Shown here: piece after piece, positions 20,233 to 27,442 of the stretch
Layout: each line of letters starts with the position of its first letter
Position numbering within the stretch: the first letter of the stretch is position 1
From: Denitromonas sp.
GTDB taxonomy: Bacteria > Pseudomonadota > Gammaproteobacteria > Burkholderiales > Rhodocyclaceae
Length of the DNA stretch: 42,473 nt
Assembly: GCF_034676725.1 (NCBI RefSeq)
Contig: NZ_JAUCBR010000005.1
Coordinates: 2,501-44,973 of the forward strand
Direction: 5' to 3'
The notes under the pieces: generated by a model
Seen by the model: the letters and a program-made list of their open reading frames with translations, nothing else
Databases searched by the model: none
What the model was told of the DNA's origin: nothing
Made by a program: the position numbers and the translations under genes

Positions 20233-20889
20233 GCCGCTCTCCGATCCGTTCGTTGACTTTCTTCACCATCACCGCCTCGATCTCGGGCAGCATCTCCATG
20301 GCAGCGAGGCCGCTCACGCCCAGCGCGCGCGCCATCGCCAGCGCGGCTCCCATGTCCCACCCAAGGATTGTCTGCTGCGTCGCCCGCAGCTGGCCACCGA
20401 GCCGCCCGACCAGGTCCCAGACCTGTGCGCCCTCGAGCGTCTCTGGCCTGTTCAGGCGCGCCGGGCAGTCCGGGCACGGCCCTTGGCAGGCTTCGCAGTA
20501 CCGGTCGCCCCCGCTGAAGTGCCAGTCAGCGAGGGCGCGGAGCCGTTTTTTTCCTGTTCCAGCACCAGCGCCTTCGCGACGTAGCCTGCCTGGAACGCCT
20601 CGAAGATCGGCCAGATATCGAGCAGGGCGTCGATGCCCTCCGGCGAGGCGTCGAGCGGTTCGCCGTCCTCGTCGCCGACGCCTTCCCATTCCAGCACGGC
20701 GCGGCGCGCCAGAGCCTTCGCGAAGACCAGAGCGCGGTCCTCGTTCGTCGCCTCGTCGGAAAGGGTCTCGATGGCCGGATCGTTGCGGGTCGCGACCATG
20801 AGGGCGGTGGTGAGCGGGAGCAGTCGCACCCGCACACCAGGGGCGAGATCAAGCCAGCGGGGCGCGTTTGTGAGGTCAAGCTTGAGCAT
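20225..20889 (-). CDS. Tail assembly chaperone, -1 frameshift fusion product (gpGT-like)
   Basis: This is the predicted 221-residue product made when ribosomes slip -1 at the A-AAA-AAC site (20545-20551) in the shorter chaperone frame. The added tail of about 106 residues starts KKRLRALADWHFSGGD. It contains a Cys-x2-Cys-x3-Cys-x2-Cys cluster (CEACQGPCPDC), possibly zinc-binding, and ends KKVNERIGERHE, overlapping the tape measure start by eight bases. The second frame has no credible start of its own in the overlap. By the lambda G/GT model the short form coats and the long form recruits the tape measure to the tube protein. The function is inferred from position, overlap and slippery site. 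Confidence 0.85.
20452..20889 (-). CDS. Tail assembly chaperone, short form (gpG-like)
   Basis: The 145-residue protein starts at ATG 20889, two bases after the tail tube stop. It begins MLKLDLTNAPRWLDLAPGVR and is mostly helical. Past the slippery site it ends in an Ala/Lys/Arg-rich tail (GTAKPAKGRARTARRA) that looks non-functional, as in other unshifted chaperones. Its place between tail tube and tape measure is the classical chaperone slot. Confidence 0.85.
   Translation of the reverse strand: MLKLDLTNAPRWLDLAPGVRVRLLPLTTALMVATRNDPAIETLSDEATNEDRALVFAKALARRAVLEWEGVGDEDGEPLDASPEGIDALLDIWPIFEAFQAGYVAKALVLEQEKNGSAPSLTGTSAGATGTAKPAKGRARTARRA
20545..20551 (-). promoter_or_regulatory. Programmed -1 ribosomal frameshift site A AAA AAC
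   Basis: In the leftward mRNA the zero-frame codons are GAA AAA AAC, which is exactly the X XXY YYZ heptamer with the correct codon phase. After a -1 slip the next codons are CGG CTC CGC, giving the second frame. The downstream 30 bases are GC-rich and could stall the ribosome; no pseudoknot was modelled. Confidence 0.88.
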
Positions 20890-20891
20890 GA

Positions 20892-21833
20892 TCAATAATC
20901 CGCCACGTCGTTGACCAGCTCGACGGTGCACATGCGCCCGACGACAGCGTCCTTCGCGGCCTGCCAGTCAAAGGTTGCCTGCACGCCCTGCGGCCCGCCG
21001 ATCTCCATGCGCGGGCGCGGCAGATAGACCGAGTGCACGGTGAAGGTCAGGCTCTCGCCGCTTGCGAGGGTGTAGGCAAACTCAAGCTCGCAGGCCGTGC
21101 CGTCGATCGCCTGGTTCATCAGCGTGTTGTCCGCGAAGCGGACTTCCATGCTGCCGGTCAGCGCCGCCATCGAGGGATCGGCGCCGTCGATCTTGCCGTC
21201 GGCCCGGATGGTCTCGATGCGATCGAGGTTGTTGGCATAGGTGATCTGGGTCGAGACCACGTTGCCCAGCACCACGCCTTCGCGCTTGATCGAGCCGTTG
21301 AAGTGCCCGAAGCGCACAAGGCTGATCTCGGTGGGCGTGCCCGCGTTCGTGGTCGTGGCCGGTGTCTCTCCCTGCGCCACGAGGCTCACCGAGGCGGTCA
21401 GCAGGCCGGAGCGCTGCATCTGCCAGGACAGCTGGTCCACAACGCAGCCCGCGTACATCGCGAAGCGCGGCACCTCGGGCATCCCGATCTCGATCGCGAG
21501 GCTGGGAAGGGTCCAGCCGCCCGAGCGGTACTCGTGGGTGTAGGGCGCCTCGGCGCCGGTGGTTGTGGGCTCCCCGAACGCGGCCTTCAGCCAGTAGCCA
21601 AAGCCGATCGCGTCGATGGGGACGACCACGTCTCCATCGGCGGTGAGCGCGTCCTTGATCGGCGCGAGTGGATCCCGGCCATATCCGAGAAGCTCGGATT
21701 CCAGCAGTGGCTGCTCCGCGCCGAGCGTCGAGCTGGCAAAGGGCATCTTGAAATAGCCGCTCGCAGGCGGCGTGCCGTAGACGGATTCGAAGGCGAGCGC
21801 CATCTGCGCCCGCGCCCCCTGTGCGCGTGCCAT
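20892..21833 (-). CDS. Major tail tube protein
   Basis: The 313-residue protein begins MARAQGARAQMALAFESVYG, followed by TPPASGYFKMPFASSTLGAE, the standard opening of phage tail tube proteins in this group. Further marks are LGYGRDPLAPIKDALTADGD and a C-terminal VQATFDWQAAKD segment. It forms the DNA conduit of the long tail. It lies between the tail-completion protein and the chaperone pair. Confidence 0.87.
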   Translation of the reverse strand: MARAQGARAQMALAFESVYGTPPASGYFKMPFASSTLGAEQPLLESELLGYGRDPLAPIKDALTADGDVVVPIDAIGFGYWLKAAFGEPTTTGAEAPYTHEYRSGGWTLPSLAIEIGMPEVPRFAMYAGCVVDQLSWQMQRSGLLTASVSLVAQGETPATTTNAGTPTEISLVRFGHFNGSIKREGVVLGNVVSTQITYANNLDRIETIRADGKIDGADPSMAALTGSMEVRFADNTLMNQAIDGTACELEFAYTLASGESLTFTVHSVYLPRPRMEIGGPQGVQATFDWQAAKDAVVGRMCTVELVNDVADY

Positions 21834-21854
21834 GTCCTGTGTTCCTTTCGTGGT

Positions 21855-22289
21855 TCAGAGAAGGGGATCGGCGGTCCCGTAAGTGAGGACGACCGGGATG
21901 GTCGCGGCCTTGAAGCCTTCGGCTCCTTCGATGGCCAGATTGATCGGGGCAGGTGCTTCCCCGATGACGTAGTCGCAGAGGCCGCCGAGGGTGCGGTCCG
22001 CCTCGATGGCCGCGTGGATGGCCAGCTTGAGAGCGTCGAACGCGGTCTCGCGCGCGGCTTCTTTCCCCTCGACCAGCACGTCGATCTCGGCGCGGTGCTC
22101 GTAGACGTAAAGCGGAGGCGACATGAGCGCCTCGGGCGTGCCCGGATTGCCGTCGCGCAGGATCATCACGCCTGCTGCAGGGACGCGCTCGGGCAGCACC
22201 GCGTTGCGGAGCACCTTTGCGCCGTAGGGCATGCGGCCGACGAGCGCGCTGTGCAGAGCCTGCAGGACGGTTTCGCTCTTGCTGGGCAT
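21855..22289 (-). CDS. Tail terminator or completion-type protein
   Basis: The 144-residue protein (MPSKSETVLQALHSALVGRM) has a compact alpha/beta pattern with a YVYEHRAEIDVLVEG strand and a VVLTYGTADPLL end. The pattern and position, just before the tail tube gene, match lambda gpU-like or minor tail completion proteins. Its ATG at 22289 overlaps the DUF6441 stop as TGATG. The exact role is inferred from order. Confidence 0.7.
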   Translation of the reverse strand: MPSKSETVLQALHSALVGRMPYGAKVLRNAVLPERVPAAGVMILRDGNPGTPEALMSPPLYVYEHRAEIDVLVEGKEAARETAFDALKLAIHAAIEADRTLGGLCDYVIGEAPAPINLAIEGAEGFKAATIPVVLTYGTADPLL

Positions 22290-22918
22290 CAGGCGCCTTC
22301 CTTCCAATTCGAGACGATCAGGCCCGGCACCCGGTTCGCCCAGGCCTCCCCGTCGCGGGCGAGGTCGAGCCGTTTGCGAAGGTTGACCTGCGGCACGAGG
22401 ATGAAGATCGGAACCGTCGCGACGCCGCGACCGGTCTTGGACCGGGAGGCGACCGCGCGGCCCTTGGTGTTCAGCCGGGACTCCGCGACCAGCAGGCTCG
22501 GAGCGCCGCGGCGATAGACGAAGCGCAGCCGCAAGCCGGTCCGCTGTTCCCAGCCGCCTGGCGTGATCCGCTTGTTTCCGACGCCCTTAGCACCGGCTGC
22601 GGGCGTGGGGATTGCGAGGTAGAAGCCGTTCTTCGAGCGGATCAGCGCGCCCCGCTCGAACGCCCCGATGGGCTCCGGGGCGTTCGTCCAGACCATCGTC
22701 GCGGCGTTCAGCGAGTCCATCGCCTTCGGATAGACCGCCGAGCGGATCGTGCGGGCCAGCCGCGTTCCAAGCCCAGCGCCGAGGATTTGCCCGCGCCAGT
22801 CGTTCTTCAGGCCGGTGCCAGCCGCGGCCATCGCGCGGGACACCGCGCGCTCGCCGTCGATCGTGACCTCGCGCATCTGCTCGGCGATATCGCCGACGAT
22901 CCCGAGCTCAATCTTCAC
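22289..22918 (-). CDS. DUF6441-type head-tail connector or minor tail protein
   Basis: The 209-residue protein has a GTG start overlapping the previous stop as GTGA. It begins KIELGIVGDIAEQMREVTID. Conserved-looking blocks are GTGLKNDWRGQI, WTNAPEPIGAFERGALIRSK and FYLAIPTPAAG. I recognise it as the DUF6441 family, found between head-tail joining and tail terminator genes in alphaproteobacterial phages. It is likely a tail-completion component (gpZ position). Confidence 0.75.
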   Translation of the reverse strand: MKIELGIVGDIAEQMREVTIDGERAVSRAMAAAGTGLKNDWRGQILGAGLGTRLARTIRSAVYPKAMDSLNAATMVWTNAPEPIGAFERGALIRSKNGFYLAIPTPAAGAKGVGNKRITPGGWEQRTGLRLRFVYRRGAPSLLVAESRLNTKGRAVASRSKTGRGVATVPIFILVPQVNLRKRLDLARDGEAWANRVPGLIVSNWKEGA

Positions 22919-23229
22919 AGCGGGCGCCCCTCGGTCGACCAGACCAGGCGCTCGCGGTCGCGCACCGGCTCGGAGCGAACCTCAAAGAGCTCTCCCGCAA
23001 TCTCGATCGTGTCGCCGGTCGCAATGCCGGGAACCTCCGAGACACGCAGGTCGAGGGTCAGAGTGTCCGTCACGAACCGGCTGTCGCCGAAGTTGGCCAG
23101 CTGGTCCGGTGCTTTCCGGATCACGCGCACAGGCGTGCCGGAGCCTTCGCCGCCCGCCCGATAAAGGGCGTCGACAGCCATGTTCGGGTCCTCGAACAGG
23201 AGGTCGATGGCGGCGGCGAAGGCGTTCAT
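22915..23229 (-). CDS. Head-tail joining protein
   Basis: The 104-residue beta-rich protein begins MNAFAAAIDLLFEDPNMAVD, then ALYRAGGEGSGTPVRVI, and ends with a GDTIEIAGELFEVRSEPVRD motif. This pattern is typical of small gpFII-like head-tail joiners and adaptors. It lies directly after the decoration protein gene and overlaps DUF6441 by GTGA. Confidence 0.75.
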   Translation of the reverse strand: MNAFAAAIDLLFEDPNMAVDALYRAGGEGSGTPVRVIRKAPDQLANFGDSRFVTDTLTLDLRVSEVPGIATGDTIEIAGELFEVRSEPVRDRERLVWSTEGRPL

Positions 23230-23240
23230 TTGGCGCTCCG

Positions 23241-23579
23241 TCAGGCGGCGGTGCCGTTAAGCCGCACGCGGCCGGTGGTCTCGCCCGCGCCGGAGCCGAC
23301 TGCCAGCACCGCCACGCCGATCAGGGTGTTGTCGGTCGCGGTCGTAGTGCACTCGGCCTCGGATGCGTCCCAGTAGACCTTGGCGCCGACGGTCCACGCT
23401 TGGCTGCCGACCTTCGGCAGATTGTAGACGCCGGTCAGGTTGATGGTGCCTTCCGCGCCATTGGCGATATCGCCTGCGGCCACGCCGAAGATGGAACCGG
23501 CAAGGACGCCGTCGCCCGAGGTGATCGCCGCGGCCGCCGTGATGGTGAGCGTCGCGCCGCTCGAAACGTAGTTTTTCAT
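23241..23579 (-). CDS. DUF2190-type capsid decoration (cement) protein
   Basis: The 112-residue protein begins MKNYVSSGATLTITAAAAIT. The SGDGVLAGSIFGVAAGDIA and GVYNLPKVGSQAWTVGAKVY segments are typical DUF2190 features. Such proteins form trimers on the capsid surface and stabilise it. The gene lies directly after the capsid gene, as is usual. It is separated from that gene by a strong hairpin. Confidence 0.85.
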   Translation of the reverse strand: MKNYVSSGATLTITAAAAITSGDGVLAGSIFGVAAGDIANGAEGTINLTGVYNLPKVGSQAWTVGAKVYWDASEAECTTTATDNTLIGVAVLAVGSGAGETTGRVRLNGTAA

Positions 23580-23608
23580 GGGGACTCTCCCGCTGAAGGT
23601 GAAGGAAT

Positions 23609-23632
23609 GCCGGGCCCGGTGGTGGGCCCGGC
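23609..23632 (-). other. Perfect 9-bp RNA hairpin between capsid and decoration genes
   Basis: gccgggccc (23609-23617) is the exact inverse of gggcccggc (23624-23632), with a six-base loop. There is no T run after it in the leftward direction, so it is not a normal terminator. It could be an RNase-processing or stability element between the capsid and decoration messages. Confidence 0.55.
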
Positions 23633-23644
23633 GTCAGTTCAGGC

Positions 23645-25699
23645 TCACGCCGGAGCAGCGCCTGCGTTCTTGAACAGGCCGCGCCAGTCGATCGCTTTTG
23701 CGGCAAAGTCGTGCCGCGCCTTGATCTCCATGCCGTCGACCTCGAAGCCCATGCGGGTCTCGGTGAAGACGCCTTCCTGGCCGTCGAGGTAAGCGTATTC
23801 GACCGTGTCGATGCGCGACGGATCGGCGGCGAGGAACCACGGGTCCTGACCGGACGCCGGGATGAGGCGCGGTTCCTCGATCACCTGCATGCGGCCCGCA
23901 TAGGGGTTCACATCGGCGGTGTTCGAGGGCGTGGTCGCAGTCACCTGCTTGCGGGCTTCGACCGAGCGCTGACCGGGGGGCACAAGGATGTACTGCGGCA
24001 GGATGCTGATCTTGCGGCCCTCGATGCCGGTCTGCTGCGCGAACTTGCGGTAGGCTTCCGACAGCGAGGCCTCACCGATCACCGCGGCGGTGCCGAGGTT
24101 GCCATGGTCGGCGTGGAACAGGTCCGTGCCATCGGCCATCGCCGGGTTCTGCATCAGGATCGCGTAGACGATGTCCGATTCCAGATCGGCGGCAGAGGCA
24201 CCGAACGCGGCCGGAACGCGGGTGAAGGCGTCCAGGTCGTCGTTGATCAGCGTCTGGCGCGTGATCGAGACAATGCGGCCATAGGTGGCCAGCGCGTAGA
24301 CCTCCTTGGCCTCGCCGATGGTCCCGTACTGGAACTCACCGGATTCGAGCACCTTCTCGAGGTCGGGCGCGCCGCCCAGCTGCGTGCGCTGCACCGGCTT
24401 GAAGTCGGTGATGGTCGCGCGCCGCGCCCAGGCGCCGAAGGTGCGCGGGGTGCCGTCGTAGGCCGCACGCAGCGTCTTGTTCGCGACGTTCGCGAGGATC
24501 GCCGGGAAGTCGCTGGTCGAGTGGTATCCGACCGAGGCGCGCGCCTGGAAGGCGAGACCGGCCAGTTCCATCTTCGACATGCCGCGGGTGCTGACGCCGC
24601 CGCGCTCGAGGGCGTGGCGGGCCATCTCGATCAGCGACAGGCCGCGGAACTCGCGCCCGTTGGCGGTCAGCTGGTGCTGGCCCGGGTTGTGGCGGTGCAT
24701 CAGCGCCTCGGCCATCGCGTCGCGGTACTGGACGTCGCGCTCGCCGTTGCGGGCTTGAGCGGGTGCGGGCTCGGCAGTCCGGCCAGCCGGGTCGGTCTCG
24801 ACCAGCTTGTCAAGGATCCGCGAGCGCGCCTGGTCCAGCGAGACGCCATCACGGATCAGCTGATCGCGGAAGGCGGCGTCAAGGCCGTGCCGGGCGCAGA
24901 GCGTGCCGATTTCGGCCGAGCGGGTGCGCTCTTCGGCGCGGATCGCCTCGGCGTCGATCACCGGCGCTTGCGGGGCGGCGGGCGCCTGGGTGGTTTGGGC
25001 GGCGCGGGTCTGCTGGCCCGTGTCGTTGCGGACGGCCGTCGTTTCATCACCGGCCGCATTGGGGTTGTCTTTGGGCATCACTGCCTCCTTTCCAGAAGCC
25101 GCCTGTGCGGCAGATGTGTCGCGCCGGATGATGACGCAGGGGTTGCGGTTCTCGCGGCCGGATTGCTCCGAACGGATGCTCGCGCCGGGATCGGCGGGCA
25201 TCGCGACCGCCGAAATCTCGAAGGGTTCCCAATCGACGGCGCGCCAGAGCTCGCGGGCGCCGTCCTTCTTGGTGATCTCGTAGCGGTGGACGCGATAGCC
25301 CACCGAGACCTTGTTGATGGTGCGCTCGAGGATGCGCTGGATGGCGGGCGCCGCGTCCTCCGCGCTGGTGAGGCGGATTTTCGCGGTGCCTTGGCCGTTC
25401 TCGACGCGGACGGAGCCGGGAACGACCGAACCAAGCACGTTCGCGACGCCGCCCCAGGTCTGGTGGCTGTCGAGGAAGGGCGCGCCGTCGTTCAGGCGGT
25501 CGAGCCGGATCGAGTTGCCGTCGACCAGCAGCTCTTCGTCGTACTCGATCCGGTCGTCCCATCCTTCCCAGCGGACGCGCTGGACCATGGCGCCCGTCGT
25601 CCAGATGATGTCGATGGTGCGCTCGGTCTCGTTGATGGTGTCGGCGCGCACCATCGCTTCCCGCCCAATGAGGGGCAGGTCCAAGGTGTCTCTCGGCAT
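23645..25699 (-). CDS. Prohead protease - scaffold - major capsid fusion protein
   Basis: The protein has 684 residues. Residues 1-180 form an S78-type prohead protease, with His79 in FLDSHQTWGGVANVLGSV and Ser132 in INKVSVGYRV. Residues about 205-320 are Ala/Gln/Glu-rich and helical, like a scaffold (TRAAQTTQAPAAPQ, AEERTRSAEIGTL). The rest is the major capsid domain (from about GMSKMELAGLAFQARASVGY), with Mu-like or HK97-like head-protein features such as ADGTDLFHADHGNL. The fusion is a known arrangement in alphaproteobacterial phages. An in-frame ATG (Met208) has a strong ribosome site, so a separate scaffold-capsid form of 477 residues is likely also made. Confidence 0.9.
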   Translation of the reverse strand: MPRDTLDLPLIGREAMVRADTINETERTIDIIWTTGAMVQRVRWEGWDDRIEYDEELLVDGNSIRLDRLNDGAPFLDSHQTWGGVANVLGSVVPGSVRVENGQGTAKIRLTSAEDAAPAIQRILERTINKVSVGYRVHRYEITKKDGARELWRAVDWEPFEISAVAMPADPGASIRSEQSGRENRNPCVIIRRDTSAAQAASGKEAVMPKDNPNAAGDETTAVRNDTGQQTRAAQTTQAPAAPQAPVIDAEAIRAEERTRSAEIGTLCARHGLDAAFRDQLIRDGVSLDQARSRILDKLVETDPAGRTAEPAPAQARNGERDVQYRDAMAEALMHRHNPGQHQLTANGREFRGLSLIEMARHALERGGVSTRGMSKMELAGLAFQARASVGYHSTSDFPAILANVANKTLRAAYDGTPRTFGAWARRATITDFKPVQRTQLGGAPDLEKVLESGEFQYGTIGEAKEVYALATYGRIVSITRQTLINDDLDAFTRVPAAFGASAADLESDIVYAILMQNPAMADGTDLFHADHGNLGTAAVIGEASLSEAYRKFAQQTGIEGRKISILPQYILVPPGQRSVEARKQVTATTPSNTADVNPYAGRMQVIEEPRLIPASGQDPWFLAADPSRIDTVEYAYLDGQEGVFTETRMGFEVDGMEIKARHDFAAKAIDWRGLFKNAGAAPA
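25078..25090 (-). promoter_or_regulatory. Internal ribosome binding site and in-frame start within the protease-capsid gene
   Basis: Aaggagg at 25090-25084 is followed after five bases by ATG at 25078-25076, which is codon 208 of the 684-codon frame. The site lies at the protease/scaffold boundary. This is the layout of nested capsid or scaffold starts such as lambda Nu3 within C. It predicts a second protein from 25078 to 23645. Confidence 0.75.
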
Positions 25700-25705
25700 G
25701 TTGGG

Positions 25706-27235
25706 TTACTCCGTTGCGGGCTCGCGCGAGGGCGCGGCGTTGGGATCGGCCGTCTGCACGAGACCGGCCTTGGTGACCTTGCGAGGGTCGGCGTCGTAAA
25801 CGAGCCCGAGCTTGTCCATCTTCGCGTTGAAGTCGGCGGCTTCCTTCAGAAGCTCGTCCGGATCGTAGCCGCGCCGCGCGATCTGCTGCGGGATCGTGGC
25901 GAAGCCGGAGCGGACCTCAAGCAGGTCGGCCTGCGCATCCTGCAGCGGGTTCACGCTTTCGAAGCGGGTCGGGCCCCACTCGGCATAGATTTCGACGCCG
26001 CGCGGCAGGAGGCCCGCGTCCTGGGCGTACTCGATGAACCAGCCCCAGATGCGCTCGCAGAACATCGGAATGACGGTCTGCCACTGGATCTGCTCGATCA
26101 TGCGGCGGAACTCGTTCAGCCCAGCGCGCGTGCTCGAGAAGTTCGCTTGGCTCATGTCGCCAGTCATCAGCGCGTAGGGGACGCGGAAGCCCGCCGAGAT
26201 CAGGTGTTGCTGGCCGCGCAACCACTCGCCAAGACCTCCTGTCGAGGAGGGCTGGTTGAACTTGATGTCCTTGCCGTTGCGGGCGTAGGCGATCAAGCCG
26301 GGCTCGAACTGCTCGATGCGGTGGCCCTCGGCGTCCTCGACCGAAGGCGCGATTCCTTGGTCAGCTTCCTCAGCGCCGAAGACGATGCCGACGAGGCAGG
26401 CTTCGGTCTTCTTGCGGACCAGCTCGGCGTGCTGCCAGTCGTCCAGATCGCGAATGTGCCGCATGGCGGGCGTGCCCCAAGGGACGCCACGCGACTGCAC
26501 GCGCTGGCGCTCGAACAGGTGCGCGACGCGGTCGGCCGGGATCCGGACCGACTCGAAGCGCCGGCCGAACACCGTCACCGTCCCGCCCGGGTGATCCGGA
26601 AACAGCCAGTAAGCGGAACGCCGACCGTTGCGGTCGTACTCGATGCCCTGGTCGATCCGGACGCCATCCGGCCGGTTGTCCATGCGCGCCGAGTCCAGAT
26701 GATCCGCCTCCCGCAGCTCGATCTGCAGCGGCACCACGTTCGGCGCGCGCATCGATGTCGGGCGGGCAAGGGCGAAGACCTCGCCGCCCTCGATCATCTC
26801 GCGGACAGCAAGATTCAGCAGCCCGTGAAAGTCGGTGTGGCCGTGGCGGTCGCAGCTGCGCGACCAGCGCTTCCAGAGGGCGTCGACGCGTTCGTTGAGC
26901 GCGGGATCGTTCGTGGCGGCGCGCGGCCGGATGCCGGTGCCGACGATGTTGTTGACCAGCACTTGCACAGCCTGGGCGGCCATGGGGTTGTTGCGGACCA
27001 GATCGCGCATCCGGTCGCGCAGGATCGGCCCAGCGCCCGTGATCTCCTTGTCGGCCGAGTTGCCGGTGGCGCGCCAGCCGTCCGTCCCGCGCCCCTTGGA
27101 AGCCGCGTCGTAGCCGCGCTTCCGCTCGATCGCGTCGCGTGCGTAGAGCCGCCGCAGTGCCGCCTCTGGCGAAAACACCGCGACGGCTCTGTCGATCAGG
27201 CCGAAACGCAAGGGAGGAGGAGTGCGCTTGGCCAT
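25706..27235 (-). CDS. Portal protein, lambda family
   Basis: The 509-residue dodecameric ring protein sits at the capsid vertex. The N-terminal region has YDAASKGRGTDGWRATGNSA and RDRMRDLVRNNPMAAQAVQV, typical of lambda gpB-like portals. The middle part has GIEYDRNGRRSAYWLFPDHP, and the later part VPYALMTGDMSQANFSSTRA with the conserved SxANYSS-like motif. Its ATG overlaps the stop of the gpW-like gene as TGATG. Order TerL-gpW-portal-protease is lambda-like. Confidence 0.93.
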   Translation of the reverse strand: MAKRTPPPLRFGLIDRAVAVFSPEAALRRLYARDAIERKRGYDAASKGRGTDGWRATGNSADKEITGAGPILRDRMRDLVRNNPMAAQAVQVLVNNIVGTGIRPRAATNDPALNERVDALWKRWSRSCDRHGHTDFHGLLNLAVREMIEGGEVFALARPTSMRAPNVVPLQIELREADHLDSARMDNRPDGVRIDQGIEYDRNGRRSAYWLFPDHPGGTVTVFGRRFESVRIPADRVAHLFERQRVQSRGVPWGTPAMRHIRDLDDWQHAELVRKKTEACLVGIVFGAEEADQGIAPSVEDAEGHRIEQFEPGLIAYARNGKDIKFNQPSSTGGLGEWLRGQQHLISAGFRVPYALMTGDMSQANFSSTRAGLNEFRRMIEQIQWQTVIPMFCERIWGWFIEYAQDAGLLPRGVEIYAEWGPTRFESVNPLQDAQADLLEVRSGFATIPQQIARRGYDPDELLKEAADFNAKMDKLGLVYDADPRKVTKAGLVQTADPNAAPSREPATE

Positions 27236-27441
27236 CAGGACCTCCGGTAACTGGCGAAGCCAGCGATTGGCAGTTTCTTTCCGCCCTGCGCGGCGAGATC
27301 AGCCTCAATGGTGGCGATGATCTGCCGCATCTCGTTCAGGGAGCGGTACTTGGTGGTTTTCCCGTCGTAGCTGACCTCGGTCACGCCGGAGGCGTAGGCC
27401 CGCTTGATCGCGTCGAGTTGTGCCTGCGTGAATCTGGCCAT
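27235..27441 (-). CDS. gpW-like head-tail joining protein
   Basis: The 68-residue protein begins MARFTQAQLDAIKRAYASGV. The SGVTEVSYDGKTTKYRSLNE segment and an RQIIATIEADL helix match lambda gpW, which closes the filled capsid before tail attachment. It sits one base after the TerL stop, in the same place as gpW in lambda. Confidence 0.85.
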   Translation of the reverse strand: MARFTQAQLDAIKRAYASGVTEVSYDGKTTKYRSLNEMRQIIATIEADLAAQGGKKLPIAGFASYRRS

Positions 27442-27442
27442 G

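Noticed and set aside
23711..27250. A 1179-codon open frame on the plus strand
   Set aside because: It is antisense to the portal and protease-capsid genes. High GC removes stop codons from the complementary frame; the translation is Arg/Leu/Ala/Val-rich without domains.
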